Assembly (NCBI GenBank): GCA_029213045.1
Contig: JARGPN010000014.1
Location: forward strand, 1-64,000
Length of the DNA: 64,000 nt
Direction of reading: 5' to 3'
Source of the DNA: Alcanivoracaceae bacterium
GTDB lineage: Bacteria > Pseudomonadota > Gammaproteobacteria > Pseudomonadales > Alcanivoracaceae
The notes beneath the pieces are model-generated. The model worked only from the letters and a program-made list of their open reading frames with translations. It was not told the DNA's origin and did no database searches. Each line of letters begins with the position of its first letter. Position 1 is the stretch's first letter. The position numbers and the translations under genes were made by a program. Shown here one piece after another: positions 1 to 7,499 of the stretch.

Positions 1-2
1 AC

Positions 3-185
3 GAAGAAAGTATTGTCTGTCACTCATGGGTAAGTTGGGAAGAACTTAAGGTGTTTCTTCCTAATATTGAAATTCATCGCGAGCTTTCGGGTTGGCCATT
101 TATATTTAGTAGCATGGAAAATCTTGCAGAAGAGTACGGCAACCAAAATGTAAGGCTTGTTGTAGCATTTGATAACTATGGGTAA
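3..185 (+). CDS. Hypothetical protein, 3' part only (integron cassette gene)
   Basis: An open frame runs from the left window edge to TAA at 183-185, giving 60 residues without a start codon. The peptide is rich in aromatic and acidic residues (SWEELKVFLP near its start, VVAFDNYG at its end). I do not recognise the family. Its stop lies six bases before an attC-type site, the usual layout of an integron gene cassette, so it is probably the last part of a cassette gene whose beginning is outside the window. The same DNA read on the minus strand also gives a short open frame, which I consider a shadow because cassette genes normally read toward attC. Confidence 0.5.
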   Translation, partial: EESIVCHSWVSWEELKVFLPNIEIHRELSGWPFIFSSMENLAEEYGNQNVRLVVAFDNYG

Positions 186-190
186 AAAAC

Positions 191-263
191 ATTTAACAAG
201 GGTAGGCAGCATAGCCCTTCGGGCTGGACGCGCTAACGCGCGCCGCTGCTTTGGGCGTTAGCG
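191..263 (+). mobile_element. attC-type integron recombination site 1
   Basis: The site starts with ATTTAAC (191-197, matching the RYYYAAC core) and ends with GTTAGCG (257-263, GTTRRRY-like core). Between them are a small AGCCC-TTCG-GGCT hairpin, the string GGCTGGAC and an imperfect GGCAGC/GCTGCT pairing that joins the two ends. This fits the bulged-hairpin design of attC sites. The GGCTGGAC core is shared with the two other sites at 628-708 and 4464-4543, which indicates one homogeneous chromosomal family. Identification is by pattern only; a covariance search for attC would settle it. Confidence 0.8.
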
Positions 264-270
264 GTACATT

Positions 271-633
271 ATGATTTCCGGCAAAGAAGCGTTAAATGAA
301 ATTTTGATCATCTTCCCTCAGTTATCTGAAGAAATTGAAGAGGATGACGGGTTGCTTCATTTACAGATTGGTACTTTTAGCCACTTGGCACAATCTTTTA
401 TAGATTCAGAGAATTCTAGTGAGTTTAGTAAAGTATGTAGCCTGTTTGTTAAGTTGTTTCCCGGCGCAGATTCAGATCTAGAAAATGCGCTTAATGTGTC
501 TTTTTTAGAGCACTTGGGCTTCATTGACGGTAAGTGCAATAGAAGTTGGGCCTATGATGCAATGCCACGTGAAATGAGAAAGGCATGGGATGAAATGGAA
601 GAATACAATGCAAAAATTCACGGCTCTCGCTAA
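271..633 (+). CDS. Small acidic cassette protein, DUF7674-like
   Basis: This 120-residue soluble acidic protein starts eight bases after attC site 1, and its TAA stop (631-633) lies inside the first core of attC site 2, so the gene together with the second site forms one integron cassette. No signal peptide or membrane segment is visible. The run NALNVSFLEHLGF (residues ~73-85) and the PxL...EEGLLH-like N-terminus resemble DUF7674-type proteins of unknown function that are common in mobile contexts; that match is from memory and moderate. No catalytic motif is apparent. The function is unknown; expression is likely driven from an upstream cassette or integron promoter because no promoter is visible in the eight-base gap. 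Confidence 0.7.
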   Translation: MISGKEALNEILIIFPQLSEEIEEDDGLLHLQIGTFSHLAQSFIDSENSSEFSKVCSLFVKLFPGADSDLENALNVSFLEHLGFIDGKCNRSWAYDAMPREMRKAWDEMEEYNAKIHGSR

Positions 634-708
634 CAAGGCAATTAAAAATCGCCCACAAAAAACGTGGGCTGGACTCGCTAACGCTCGCCTTTTATTGCGG
701 CGTTAGCG
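628..708 (+). mobile_element. attC-type integron recombination site 2
   Basis: The first core (CGCTAAC, 628-634) contains the stop codon of the preceding gene. The second core is GTTAGCG (702-708). Inside, GCCCAC/GTGGGC forms a terminal hairpin, and GGCAATTAAAA pairs imperfectly with TTTTATTGCGGC, giving the long imperfect stem expected of a folded attC bottom strand. It has the same GGGCTGGACTCGCTAACG centre as site 1, with only small differences, which is typical of neighbouring cassettes in one chromosomal integron. Confidence 0.88.
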
Positions 709-796
709 TGTCGCCTAATTAATAAATCTTTTGTGTCTACCTTTCGTGAAGGGCGCTGGAATGCTTTCTTCTTCTAAAAAAGGGATAAATTTCGAT

Positions 797-1211
797 ATGG
801 AAAATCAAGTAGTAGAGAAATTTTAGATTTATATCAACGAAAAGACTTAGAGGGCGTTCTATCACTATTAAGCGTAGACGTTGTGGTTAGTGATCCGCAT
901 TTTCCTCGTTGTACTATGAGGGAAAGCATGAAGTAAAGCGCGGTCTGATTTGGTCATTTTCTGGTATTAGATCAACTATTTTTCGAGTCGTTCATCAATC
1001 CTCGAATGGCACGATTATTTTTGTCGAATTGGATACTGAGCATCAATTGAAGATTGGCCTTAAATATCGATACATGCAGGTCCTGAAAATTGAAGTTCTA
1101 GACGGAACAATACAATCACTCACTACGTATGTTACCTATCCTCCGGGAGGACTAAGAGGAGTTCTCAGGCGGGGTTTCTCAATAGCTTGGGGTATGAAAT
1201 TAAATGATTAA
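797..1211 (+). pseudogene. SnoaL/NTF2-like protein, two frameshifts
   Basis: ATG at 797, preceded by AGGGAT, opens MEN and then hits an early stop. Moving to the next frame near 805 gives SSREILDLYQRKDLEGVLSL and on through VVVSDPHFP. A second shift near 910-925 is needed to continue with LYYEGKHEVKRGLIWSF and the remainder to the stop at 1211. Put together the three pieces read like one SnoaL-like (NTF2-fold) protein of about 135 residues: N-terminal helix, DPHFP turn, EVDTEH strand and a C-terminal TYVTYPP segment. The last piece alone is a 100-residue open frame. It follows attC site 2 as the next cassette, but no attC is visible after it. Either it is decayed, or the sequence has two indel errors. 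Confidence 0.55.
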
Positions 1212-1462
1212 TGCCGAGTTATAGCCGCAGCTTTGGTGCTAACCAAGCGCAGTAACTTCTGAGAAAATGTGGGTGTCCTTGGCTTACTAGGCCAGATCTA
1301 TTTTCATCGTCTCTAGCGCTGTCGAGGGAACTTCATTCTGTAAGACCATTGAACGGCAGCCTTCGGCGCTGGAAAACTGCGAAATCCGGATTGGCGTGTG
1401 TTGCTAAACAATACAGTGGCGGCTGATGTAAGGAGGTTAGTGTTTTTGCTCAGATGCCCAGG
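1212..1462. other. Intergenic, no gene seen
   Basis: No convincing coding frame is present. The string GCTAACC near 1237-1243 recalls an attC core, but I cannot find a matching second core or the GGCTGGAC centre, so this is at most a decayed site. Confidence 0.5.
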
Positions 1463-2092
1463 TCATTTACGTTGTGCTGACGGACTAAATATCATCCGCA
1501 AAAAGCTCCGGTAGAGCAGCAGCTGTTTTCCAAGATGTTTATTCTGATTGAAGACCCTTGCCAATAATATTCCACCCTCGACGACGGTGGTGAACATGTC
1601 AGCCAGCTCTTCTAGATCAACTTCGATAGAGGGCTCATAGATCGTCGCAATCACTTTTAACCGCTGTGCGATCAGTTCCCGCCAAGTGAGTACTCCCCGA
1701 CGAACCATCTCCGCGACCTGCTCGTCAGTTTGGTAGCGTTCATAGGTGAAGGTGACGACTAGGCATCCGGGGTGAGTGAGCTCCATGTTTGTCATGGTTT
1801 CGGCAAATAGATTCAGGAATATCAGCAATTGCTGGAGCGGATCTTCGGAGAGCGAATCCGCTCGGCTAAACAGGTCGGCAAAAATCTGGTCGTCATTTTT
1901 GAGGTAACGCTTTACCAGAGCCTTGGCCATCTCGTTTTTATCAGCATAGTGATAAAAGAAGCCGCTTTTGGTTATGGCGGCAGCGTCCACAATTTCGTCG
2001 ATCCCGGTGCTTGAGAACCCCCGCCCTAATATCAGGCTTTCGGCAGCAGCCAGAATTCTTTCCTGTGTGGCATTGGATCGGCTCGTCGACAC
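1463..2092 (-). CDS. TetR/AcrR family transcriptional regulator
   Basis: A 209-residue regulator. The N-terminal helix-turn-helix domain spans about residues 5-60 (TQERILAAAESLILGRGFSS ... ITKSGFFYHYADKNEMAKAL), the classic TetR pattern. The C-terminal ligand-binding half begins near residue 70 and is of the TetR_C type. I chose the GTG at 2090-2092 because GAGG lies five bases upstream and the HTH begins directly after it; a longer frame uses a TTG at 2146 and adds residues with no homology pattern. It is divergent from the homocysteine S-methyltransferase gene at 2295, so it probably represses that gene and itself from the shared spacer. It reads against the direction of the surrounding integron cassettes. 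Confidence 0.85.
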   Translation of the reverse strand: MSTSRSNATQERILAAAESLILGRGFSSTGIDEIVDAAAITKSGFFYHYADKNEMAKALVKRYLKNDDQIFADLFSRADSLSEDPLQQLLIFLNLFAETMTNMELTHPGCLVVTFTYERYQTDEQVAEMVRRGVLTWRELIAQRLKVIATIYEPSIEVDLEELADMFTTVVEGGILLARVFNQNKHLGKQLLLYRSFLRMIFSPSAQRK

Positions 2093-2173
2093 GGTGACCT
2101 CACTTTCATCGCAGAAACTGCACCTCGAGTAAAGTTTTCCGCTCAATGATCATATGGAAGGAACGGAAAACTA

Positions 2174-2228
2174 CTTAAGTGTCTGATTTGAAGCGTTTTA
2201 ATTTTGATGTTTATTCCCACCTTAAGTG
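2174..2228. promoter_or_regulatory. Repeated CTTAAGTG in divergent spacer, possible TetR operator
   Basis: CTTAAGTG occurs at 2174-2181 and again at 2221-2228, 47 bases apart, in the 202-base gap between the divergent TetR and methyltransferase genes. A repeated octamer in such a gap is a reasonable operator candidate for the adjacent TetR protein. The motif is short and this is inference only. Confidence 0.3.
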
Positions 2229-2294
2229 CTTACAGCTCTGAGCCGCGCTACCTAAGATAAATGCCTCATAGTGACACCAACTTCAGGAGCGAAT

Positions 2295-3245
2295 ATGAGC
2301 CTTTACCGACAAGCACTGCCACAATTGGGAAACCAGATTTTCATAACCGACGGCGGGCTCGAAACCAGCCTGATCTTTCATGATGGAATAGAGCTGCCCT
2401 ACTTCGCGTCTTTTGTATTACTGAAAGATCAACAAGGTCGAGACGCCTTGAGAAAATATTATCGAAGCTATGCCCGGATAGCAAAGCAAGCGGGGGTTGC
2501 CTTTATTCTGGAAACACCAACCTGGCGTTCCAACCGTGATTGGGGTGATAAACTCGGTTTCACACCATCGCAGTTGCGCGATGTAAACCTTGCGGCAGTC
2601 GCATTGATGGAATCGATACGTAACGAGTTTGAAAGCCACGATCAGCCCTACGTCATCAGCGGATGCATTGGTCCGCGTGGCGATGGATATCGCTCCGATG
2701 CTCGGATGAGCGAAGTTGAAGCCCGAGACTATCACGCTGAACAAATCGGGAGCTTCGTGTTAAGCGCAGCTGACTGCGTTACGGCAGTCACGATGAATTA
2801 CGTGGAGGAGGCCATCGGCGTTGCGATGGCCGCGCGTGATCACCACATTCCAGTGGTTATTTCATTTACCGTCGAAACCGATGGCCGTCTGCCCAGCGGT
2901 GAAACCCTTGATGAGGCCATCGGGTTGGTTGACGAGGCATGCGATGGTTGCCCTGCTTATTACATGGTCAACTGCGCTCACCCCAGTCACTTTGAATCGA
3001 GCTTGGCTGGGATGAAACATATCGGCCGCCTGCGCGGTATCCGTGCCAATGCTTCTCGGTGCAGTCATGCAGAGCTTGATGAAGCGGAAGAACTTGATGA
3101 TGGTAATCCGGAGGAATTCGGTCTCGACTATCGCCGCCTGTGTCAGCGCTTTCCTCAAATAAACATTGTTGGCGGTTGTTGCGGCACGGACCACCGTCAT
3201 ATTGAGCAACTCAGTCTGCAATTAGTGGAGCGGGAAGTGGCGTAG
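2295..3245 (+). CDS. Homocysteine S-methyltransferase family protein
   Basis: A 316-residue enzyme of the zinc-dependent methyltransferase family (MmuM/BHMT/MetH N-domain), which moves a methyl group onto homocysteine or a related thiol. DGGLETSL near residue 21 is the family's N-terminal DGG motif. The zinc cysteines are visible as NCAHP (near residue 226) and the tandem GGCCG (near residue 297). There is no cobalamin domain, so it should use S-methylmethionine, a betaine-like donor or an unknown substrate. ATG 2295 is chosen over the in-frame 2271 start because AGGAG sits five bases upstream. It is divergent from the TetR gene at 1463-2092, its likely regulator. Confidence 0.88.
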   Translation: MSLYRQALPQLGNQIFITDGGLETSLIFHDGIELPYFASFVLLKDQQGRDALRKYYRSYARIAKQAGVAFILETPTWRSNRDWGDKLGFTPSQLRDVNLAAVALMESIRNEFESHDQPYVISGCIGPRGDGYRSDARMSEVEARDYHAEQIGSFVLSAADCVTAVTMNYVEEAIGVAMAARDHHIPVVISFTVETDGRLPSGETLDEAIGLVDEACDGCPAYYMVNCAHPSHFESSLAGMKHIGRLRGIRANASRCSHAELDEAEELDDGNPEEFGLDYRRLCQRFPQINIVGGCCGTDHRHIEQLSLQLVEREVA

Positions 3246-3249
3246 AAAT

Positions 3250-3357
3250 AGGGGCGCAGAATAAATTGGGACACCCATAACCTTTCATGTCTGCTGTGAT
3301 TTTTGGGTTGCAGGCTGAATACTGTTTTCTGAAGTAAGTTATGGGTGTCCTAAGTTC
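3250..3357. repeat. Inverted-repeat element, copy 1 of 3
   Basis: GGACACCCATAAC (3269-3281) and its exact complement GTTATGGGTGTCC (3338-3350) enclose 56 bases, and the similarity to copy 3 (7390-7497) extends to the flanks (AGGGGCGCA...AAATTGG on the left, TTCT on the right). No coding capacity. It sits directly after the methyltransferase stop. It is a MITE- or REP-like palindromic unit, possibly moved in trans by a transposase encoded elsewhere. Confidence 0.75.
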
Positions 3358-3575
3358 TAGTCAAAAAAGACACTGTTTATTTGCACAGTATAAATGATTT
3401 GCGAGCAACGCTGTGCGTGTTATAAAGAATTGGTTCGATGGCGCACGGGCAACATATTGATCTGATTTGAATTTTTCAATGCATAAAAAACGCACTGCGT
3501 ATTTAAAAGCCTTCTTCTTTTTTGCGTTATCGAAGACGGCTATCTAATCACTGTTAACTGAATGAGCATCGAACG

Positions 3576-4469
3576 ATGATGGAACCCGTCCATAGAGTAA
3601 ACGACAACGGAGCAAATCCAGTCGAAGGTCGTGTCGTATATGACCCACCAAAGTTACTATGGAATTTAGGCATGATTGTTTCGGCGGTTATTTTCGCTCC
3701 CCTCACTTTTAGTTTCAGTTCCTTTGCCCTGTTTTTGTTTCTAACCTACTTTTCTTTACTCATAGGCCATAGTGCAGGAATGCATCGTATGATGATTCAT
3801 CGAGCCTATGATTGTCATCCGATTGTAGAAAAGCTATTAATCTACATAGGTGTTCTTGTCGGGATGTCAGGCCCTTACGGTATTATAAAAATTCATGACA
3901 TAAGAGATTGGGCACAGAGGAAAGAAGAATGCCACGACTTTTTCTCGCATAAACAGGGATACTTTGTAGATATCTGGTGGCAGCTAACTTCAAAATTTAT
4001 ATTCAAACACCCTCCTACAATAATTATCGAATCTAGATTCAGCTCGGATAAGTTCTACCAATGGCTAGAGTCTACTTGGCGATTCCATCAACTTTTAGTT
4101 GTAGCAGTGCTCTACTTACTCGGTGGTTGGGCGTTCGTAGTCTGGGGTGTTTTTGTAAGAGTGGCTATTAGTGTTGTTGGCCATTGGTCCATCACTTACT
4201 TTTGCCATAATCCAGGCCCTGGAGTATGGCGGGTTAAAAACGCTTCAGTCCAGGCATCAAATATTCCTGGCTTGGGTTTGCTAACCTACGGGGAGTGCTG
4301 GCATAACAATCATCATGCGTATCCAGAGTCTGCTCGAATCGGTATTGAGCGTGGTCAATCTGATCCAGCATGGCGCTTCATTCAGTTGTTGTCCTTTCTG
4401 GGCTTAGCAAGAAATATAGGTAAACCAAGGGCTTTAGAGTTAAGGGATGACCTTGAAAAAATCAGTTAA
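3576..4469 (+). CDS. Acyl-CoA/fatty-acid desaturase, integron cassette gene
   Basis: A 297-residue membrane-bound di-iron desaturase that would introduce a cis double bond into acyl chains at the inner membrane. Hydrophobic stretches at about residues 28-63 and 172-205 flank the histidine boxes: HSAGMH (65-70), a second cluster around H107, H120 and H125, and HNNHH (243-247). The middle box is less regular than the HDxxHH of standard delta-9 enzymes, so activity is plausible but not certain. The stop TAA (4467-4469) lies inside the first core of attC site 3, so the gene is carried as an integron cassette. The A+T-rich base use differs from the housekeeping genes downstream, consistent with horizontal acquisition. 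Confidence 0.87.
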   Translation: MMEPVHRVNDNGANPVEGRVVYDPPKLLWNLGMIVSAVIFAPLTFSFSSFALFLFLTYFSLLIGHSAGMHRMMIHRAYDCHPIVEKLLIYIGVLVGMSGPYGIIKIHDIRDWAQRKEECHDFFSHKQGYFVDIWWQLTSKFIFKHPPTIIIESRFSSDKFYQWLESTWRFHQLLVVAVLYLLGGWAFVVWGVFVRVAISVVGHWSITYFCHNPGPGVWRVKNASVQASNIPGLGLLTYGECWHNNHHAYPESARIGIERGQSDPAWRFIQLLSFLGLARNIGKPRALELRDDLEKIS

Positions 4470-4543
4470 CAAGTCAATCAATGGCGCCCCTTCGGGGCTG
4501 GACCTCCGCACTGCGTGCTCCGCCCATTATTGAGGCGTTAACG
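4464..4543 (+). mobile_element. attC-type integron recombination site 3
   Basis: The first core AGTTAAC (4464-4470) contains the desaturase stop codon, and the second core is GTTAACG (4537-4543). Inside are GCCCC-TTCG-GGGC, the shared GGCTGGAC string and GTCAAT...ATTGAGGC pairing near the ends. The layout matches sites 1 and 2, 3.8 kb upstream, which supports a single array now interrupted by non-cassette DNA. Confidence 0.87.
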
Positions 4544-4598
4544 TCTCAGTTCTATTTAAGTGCTAATCTGTATTTACAGTCAGCAATAGATAAATGCG

Positions 4599-4755
4599 TT
4601 GTTTACCTTTAAAACATCCGATCTTAATTTCAATATATTAAAAGACGAGCCAGGATTTAGGCCCGCGCCTTATATGGCGTCTAGAGGTATGAAATGGATT
4701 CAGCGATGGGGCACTTGGAAAAGGATTAATTGTTGCTGCAATCAGTCAAATATAA
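4599..4755 (+). pseudogene. MmcQ/YjbR-like gene remnant
   Basis: The frame beginning at 4599 encodes FKTSDLNFNILKDEPGFRPA followed by PYMASRGMKWIQ, which is the central part of YjbR/MmcQ proteins. About 40 N-terminal residues are missing. After KWIQ the family-like reading moves to the next frame (GALGKGLIVAAISQ) and stops at 4753-4755, so there is also a frameshift. It follows attC site 3 and may be a decayed cassette. An apparently intact YjbR-family gene is present at 16534-16899. Confidence 0.5.
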
Positions 4756-4921
4756 TATTTCGAAGTTCTCAACGTTACTGTTTGTGCAGCCGGAACTTGA
4801 GGGCTTTATAGAGCAATATGACGCCATCTTGGTTTTTCGTCTGCCGGTAACATCAGTCATTCTATTACAAAGGCAGATCCGTTTTATAATCTCAGCTGAA
4901 AAATCAAAACTTATTGATTTG

Positions 4922-5674
4922 CTAAAAGGCCCGCACCGCACGCACGCTGACTGAGTAGCCCTTATAGTTGCTATCCTGAAAGCCATCGCCGAAGTGTTGA
5001 TCCCATGCGCCGTTGACACCGTTCTCCGACGAACTCCAAAAATGATCACTGCCAAAACCACCCACAACGTGGGTATTCCACATGGTATATAGCGCATTTA
5101 ATTCATTTTGAGAGGGCAAAAACCAATCATCAAAACCGTTTAATGTATAGGCATCTGCAAGCTTGGCAGCAATGCCAGAATCTGTGCAGTCTTGTAAAAT
5201 TGCCAAGGTATTCAAATAACCTGTACCTACTTCCAATCCTTCTGCTCCGTTACCAGAAGCAATGAGTGTGCCGGGGCAGCCCCATGTCGTGCCACTGCCC
5301 CCTTGATTAACCGGTGCAGCTTCTAGGCCATGAAATGGTGACGTCGCAATAAACACCCAGCCACCCGCCGGGCCTCTATCACCGACACTGTATGGTCCGT
5401 CATTGATCGTGCCATCACAGTTGTTGTCTTTATCGTCATTGATCTCGGTCTGGCCGGGGTTAACGTCCATATCATCGTCATCACAATCCGTGTTGTCGGC
5501 CACATAACCCGACGGCTGATCAACGGCCGATTGTGTGACGGCGGGGTTACCATACGTATCTAAGTCAGTATCGGCATACCACGTTGTTGCAGGCGTTGGG
5601 GTTGGGTCTTTTTCGTCGGATCCACAAGCAACAATAAATACTGAGGCCAGTAGCATTATGGGGAGTTTTGTCAT
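4922..5674 (-). CDS. Lipoprotein with MopE-type metal-binding motif and DUF1566 domain
   Basis: A 250-residue outer lipoprotein. MTKLPIMLLASVFIVACGS is a lipoprotein signal peptide with Cys at about residue 17. Residues ~30-85 contain WYADTDLDTYGN and DCDDDDMDVNPGQTEINDDKDNNCDGTI, i.e. an Asp-rich calcium-type loop followed by the MopE-like DCDDxDxxVNPGxxE...DNNCDG motif. Residues ~95-250 are a DUF1566 (Lcl-like) domain ending with a WSSSEN...VRAVRAF pattern. The start at 5674 is chosen because the longer frame (to 5764) adds residues in front of a complete signal peptide. It probably binds calcium or copper at the cell surface; the partner is unknown. It is oriented against the cassette genes. 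Confidence 0.82.
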   Translation of the reverse strand: MTKLPIMLLASVFIVACGSDEKDPTPTPATTWYADTDLDTYGNPAVTQSAVDQPSGYVADNTDCDDDDMDVNPGQTEINDDKDNNCDGTINDGPYSVGDRGPAGGWVFIATSPFHGLEAAPVNQGGSGTTWGCPGTLIASGNGAEGLEVGTGYLNTLAILQDCTDSGIAAKLADAYTLNGFDDWFLPSQNELNALYTMWNTHVVGGFGSDHFWSSSENGVNGAWDQHFGDGFQDSNYKGYSVSVRAVRAF

Positions 5675-5847
5675 CTTTTTACTCTCTTGTATCTGCGCGC
5701 GGCCTACTGCTAGTAGCAGAATGCATGAATTGCCTATGTTTGACTTGATGTAGTTATAGCACAATAAACGAGAGATCCCCCAGGCTAGACGCTACCCTAC
5801 AATTCTTTCAATTCTCGCGGATATTTATCTTCCCCGCGTGACATAAG

Positions 5848-5930
5848 CGGCACCCAAGTAATTTCATGTCAGATGTGAGTGATGAATTGCAGGCTGACCA
5901 ATGTTTTCCAAAGTAAGTTATGGGTATCTT
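5848..5930. repeat. Inverted-repeat element, copy 2 of 3 (degenerate)
   Basis: This diverged copy keeps CACCCAAGTAATTTCATGTC on the left, GCAGGCTGA in the middle and AAAGTAAGTTATGGGTAT on the right, aligning to copies 1 (3250-3357) and 3 (7390-7497) with the same spacing. The left inverted repeat has lost several positions. It occupies the 463-base gap between two lipoprotein genes; nothing else recognisable is in that gap. Confidence 0.6.
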
Positions 5931-6137
5931 TGTTTTTTATTCCTGTTCTTGGTTTTCGTTTTCCCCCTCCTATGGATATTAACGACTGGTGTTGCCCTGA
6001 CTCCACGTCGCATTAATCAGATATGCATTTGGCACAACACCGTCTAGCCCCGTAAATGCCCGTTTATTCCACCGTAAAATTGTGTTTCCTCGGCGGGTTT
6101 GTCATATTTCATGGTTAATAAAAATGGGGGTTTGGGT

Positions 6138-7358
6138 ATGAAAAAGTTTATTCGGTTGTTCATGGTGGTGTCTGCATCCATGTTTTTTTCGGCCTGCGCT
6201 GCTCGCTATGACATATATCTCCCTAGCGGCGAACAGGTAACGCAAGACATGGTCGAGAAATGGCAATCTACTGAGCCGCAGACAGTGCTGCCTTACCGAT
6301 TAGGAACAAGTGACTTTGATTCATACTTTGCACTGGGGAAAGGCAGCAAAAAGTATCGTGCCGGTATGGAAAAACGTATGGGCAAGATAGGCGCACAGCC
6401 AGAATTAGAGATTGCTCTTCCTGTTATTCAAGGCTGGATGGATGAGCAAGCAGATGAGTCGGTGGATATTGAAATTCGCAATCTGGGCTTGAAGGGCGGC
6501 ATTAACAGGAGTGCGCACATCGGCATTTCAAGCGGCATTGCCTATCTTGTCACCTTGGGCTTTGTGCCAAATTACTTTAAGGAGCTACAAGTTTGGGAGC
6601 TGGCCATGTCTAAAGATGGTCAGCTAGTGTCCAAAGTGGAAATGCCAATTGCCACCGTGCAACGAAAGGGCTGGTTCCCCAAAGGAACTTTTCAAGCAAA
6701 AAAGGGCGTGAGCCCAAACGCGATAGATGTCAGGCGGCTGGCAGCATTGCAGAGCCAGCAAAACGCACTGAATTATCTGATTGACGGCGAGCGTAACTTA
6801 TTTCCTGAAGCGGTCAGCGGGCAGAACATCGCTGCCCTCGCAGACGCGATTAATTCGCCTGAGCTACGCATCTTGCGTCTAGACGTCGAAACGCGCCTCC
6901 TCAAAGCCTTGGAAAACAATCCGCAGCGGTTACCGGTACTAGCCAGCGTGATGGATTATGCTGAATTTATTCAGCCGCAGCTTAGCCCCGATGAGCAGTT
7001 GCTGTTGAGTGGCCCAAGCGGCCACACCGTTTATGAGTTGCTCGCCCAACTTAAACAGCGCCCTGCAGAACAAATCGCGGCGGAAATTCAAACCCGTAAA
7101 CTCCCGTACACCAACTACACCGACGCACAAAAAACCAAGTTACGTCAGCTGGGATTACCCGACGCTGTAATTGCCAGCATGGTGGGTGTCACCGAAGAAG
7201 GGCACCGCAACGTGGTAGTTGCATGCGCCAAGGGTTATGCCGCCGTAAAGATCTGCGAAAAGGCCCCGAGCGATCCATTCGGCTTAGTGCGTCGCGCATG
7301 CTTGTATGGGGTTAAAAAGCAGTTTGGTGATGTGCAGTGTCCGGTGCCTTTATTCTAG
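6138..7358 (+). CDS. Hypothetical lipoprotein
   Basis: A 406-residue protein with a clear lipoprotein signal: MKKFIRLFMVVSASMFFSAC, Cys at residue 20. ATG 6138 follows GGGGG (6125-6130); the longer frame from 6099 would put extra residues ahead of the signal. The mature part is soluble with a mixed alpha/beta pattern, a short hydrophobic stretch near residues 125-145 (GISSGIAYLVTLGF), and four cysteines in the last 60 residues (VACAKG, KICEK, RACLYG, VQCPV), which may form disulfides in the periplasm. I do not recognise the family. It stands alone between two copies of the inverted-repeat element, so it may belong to the accessory region. Confidence 0.75.
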   Translation: MKKFIRLFMVVSASMFFSACAARYDIYLPSGEQVTQDMVEKWQSTEPQTVLPYRLGTSDFDSYFALGKGSKKYRAGMEKRMGKIGAQPELEIALPVIQGWMDEQADESVDIEIRNLGLKGGINRSAHIGISSGIAYLVTLGFVPNYFKELQVWELAMSKDGQLVSKVEMPIATVQRKGWFPKGTFQAKKGVSPNAIDVRRLAALQSQQNALNYLIDGERNLFPEAVSGQNIAALADAINSPELRILRLDVETRLLKALENNPQRLPVLASVMDYAEFIQPQLSPDEQLLLSGPSGHTVYELLAQLKQRPAEQIAAEIQTRKLPYTNYTDAQKTKLRQLGLPDAVIASMVGVTEEGHRNVVVACAKGYAAVKICEKAPSDPFGLVRRACLYGVKKQFGDVQCPVPLF

Positions 7359-7389
7359 GAACATGACGCCGCACAATTTTGGCGCGCAT

Positions 7390-7497
7390 AGGGGCGCAAA
7401 ACAAATTGGGACACCCATAACCTTTCATGCCTGCTGAGAGTTATGGCTTGCGGGCTGAATGGTGTTTTCTAAAGTACGTTATGGGTGTTCAAATTCT
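7390..7497. repeat. Inverted-repeat element, copy 3 of 3
   Basis: The left repeat GGGACACCCATAAC (7408-7421) and right repeat GTTATGGGTGTTC (7478-7490) have the same spacing as copy 1, and the surrounding AGGGGCGCA and AAATTCT flanks are shared. Copy 1 and copy 3 agree over about 108 bases with scattered differences. There is no open frame inside. Confidence 0.75.
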
Positions 7498-7499
7498 TC

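Noticed and set aside
1212..1462. Fourth attC site after the SnoaL-like gene
   Set aside because: Only a GCTAACC string is present; there is no second core or GGCTGGAC centre.
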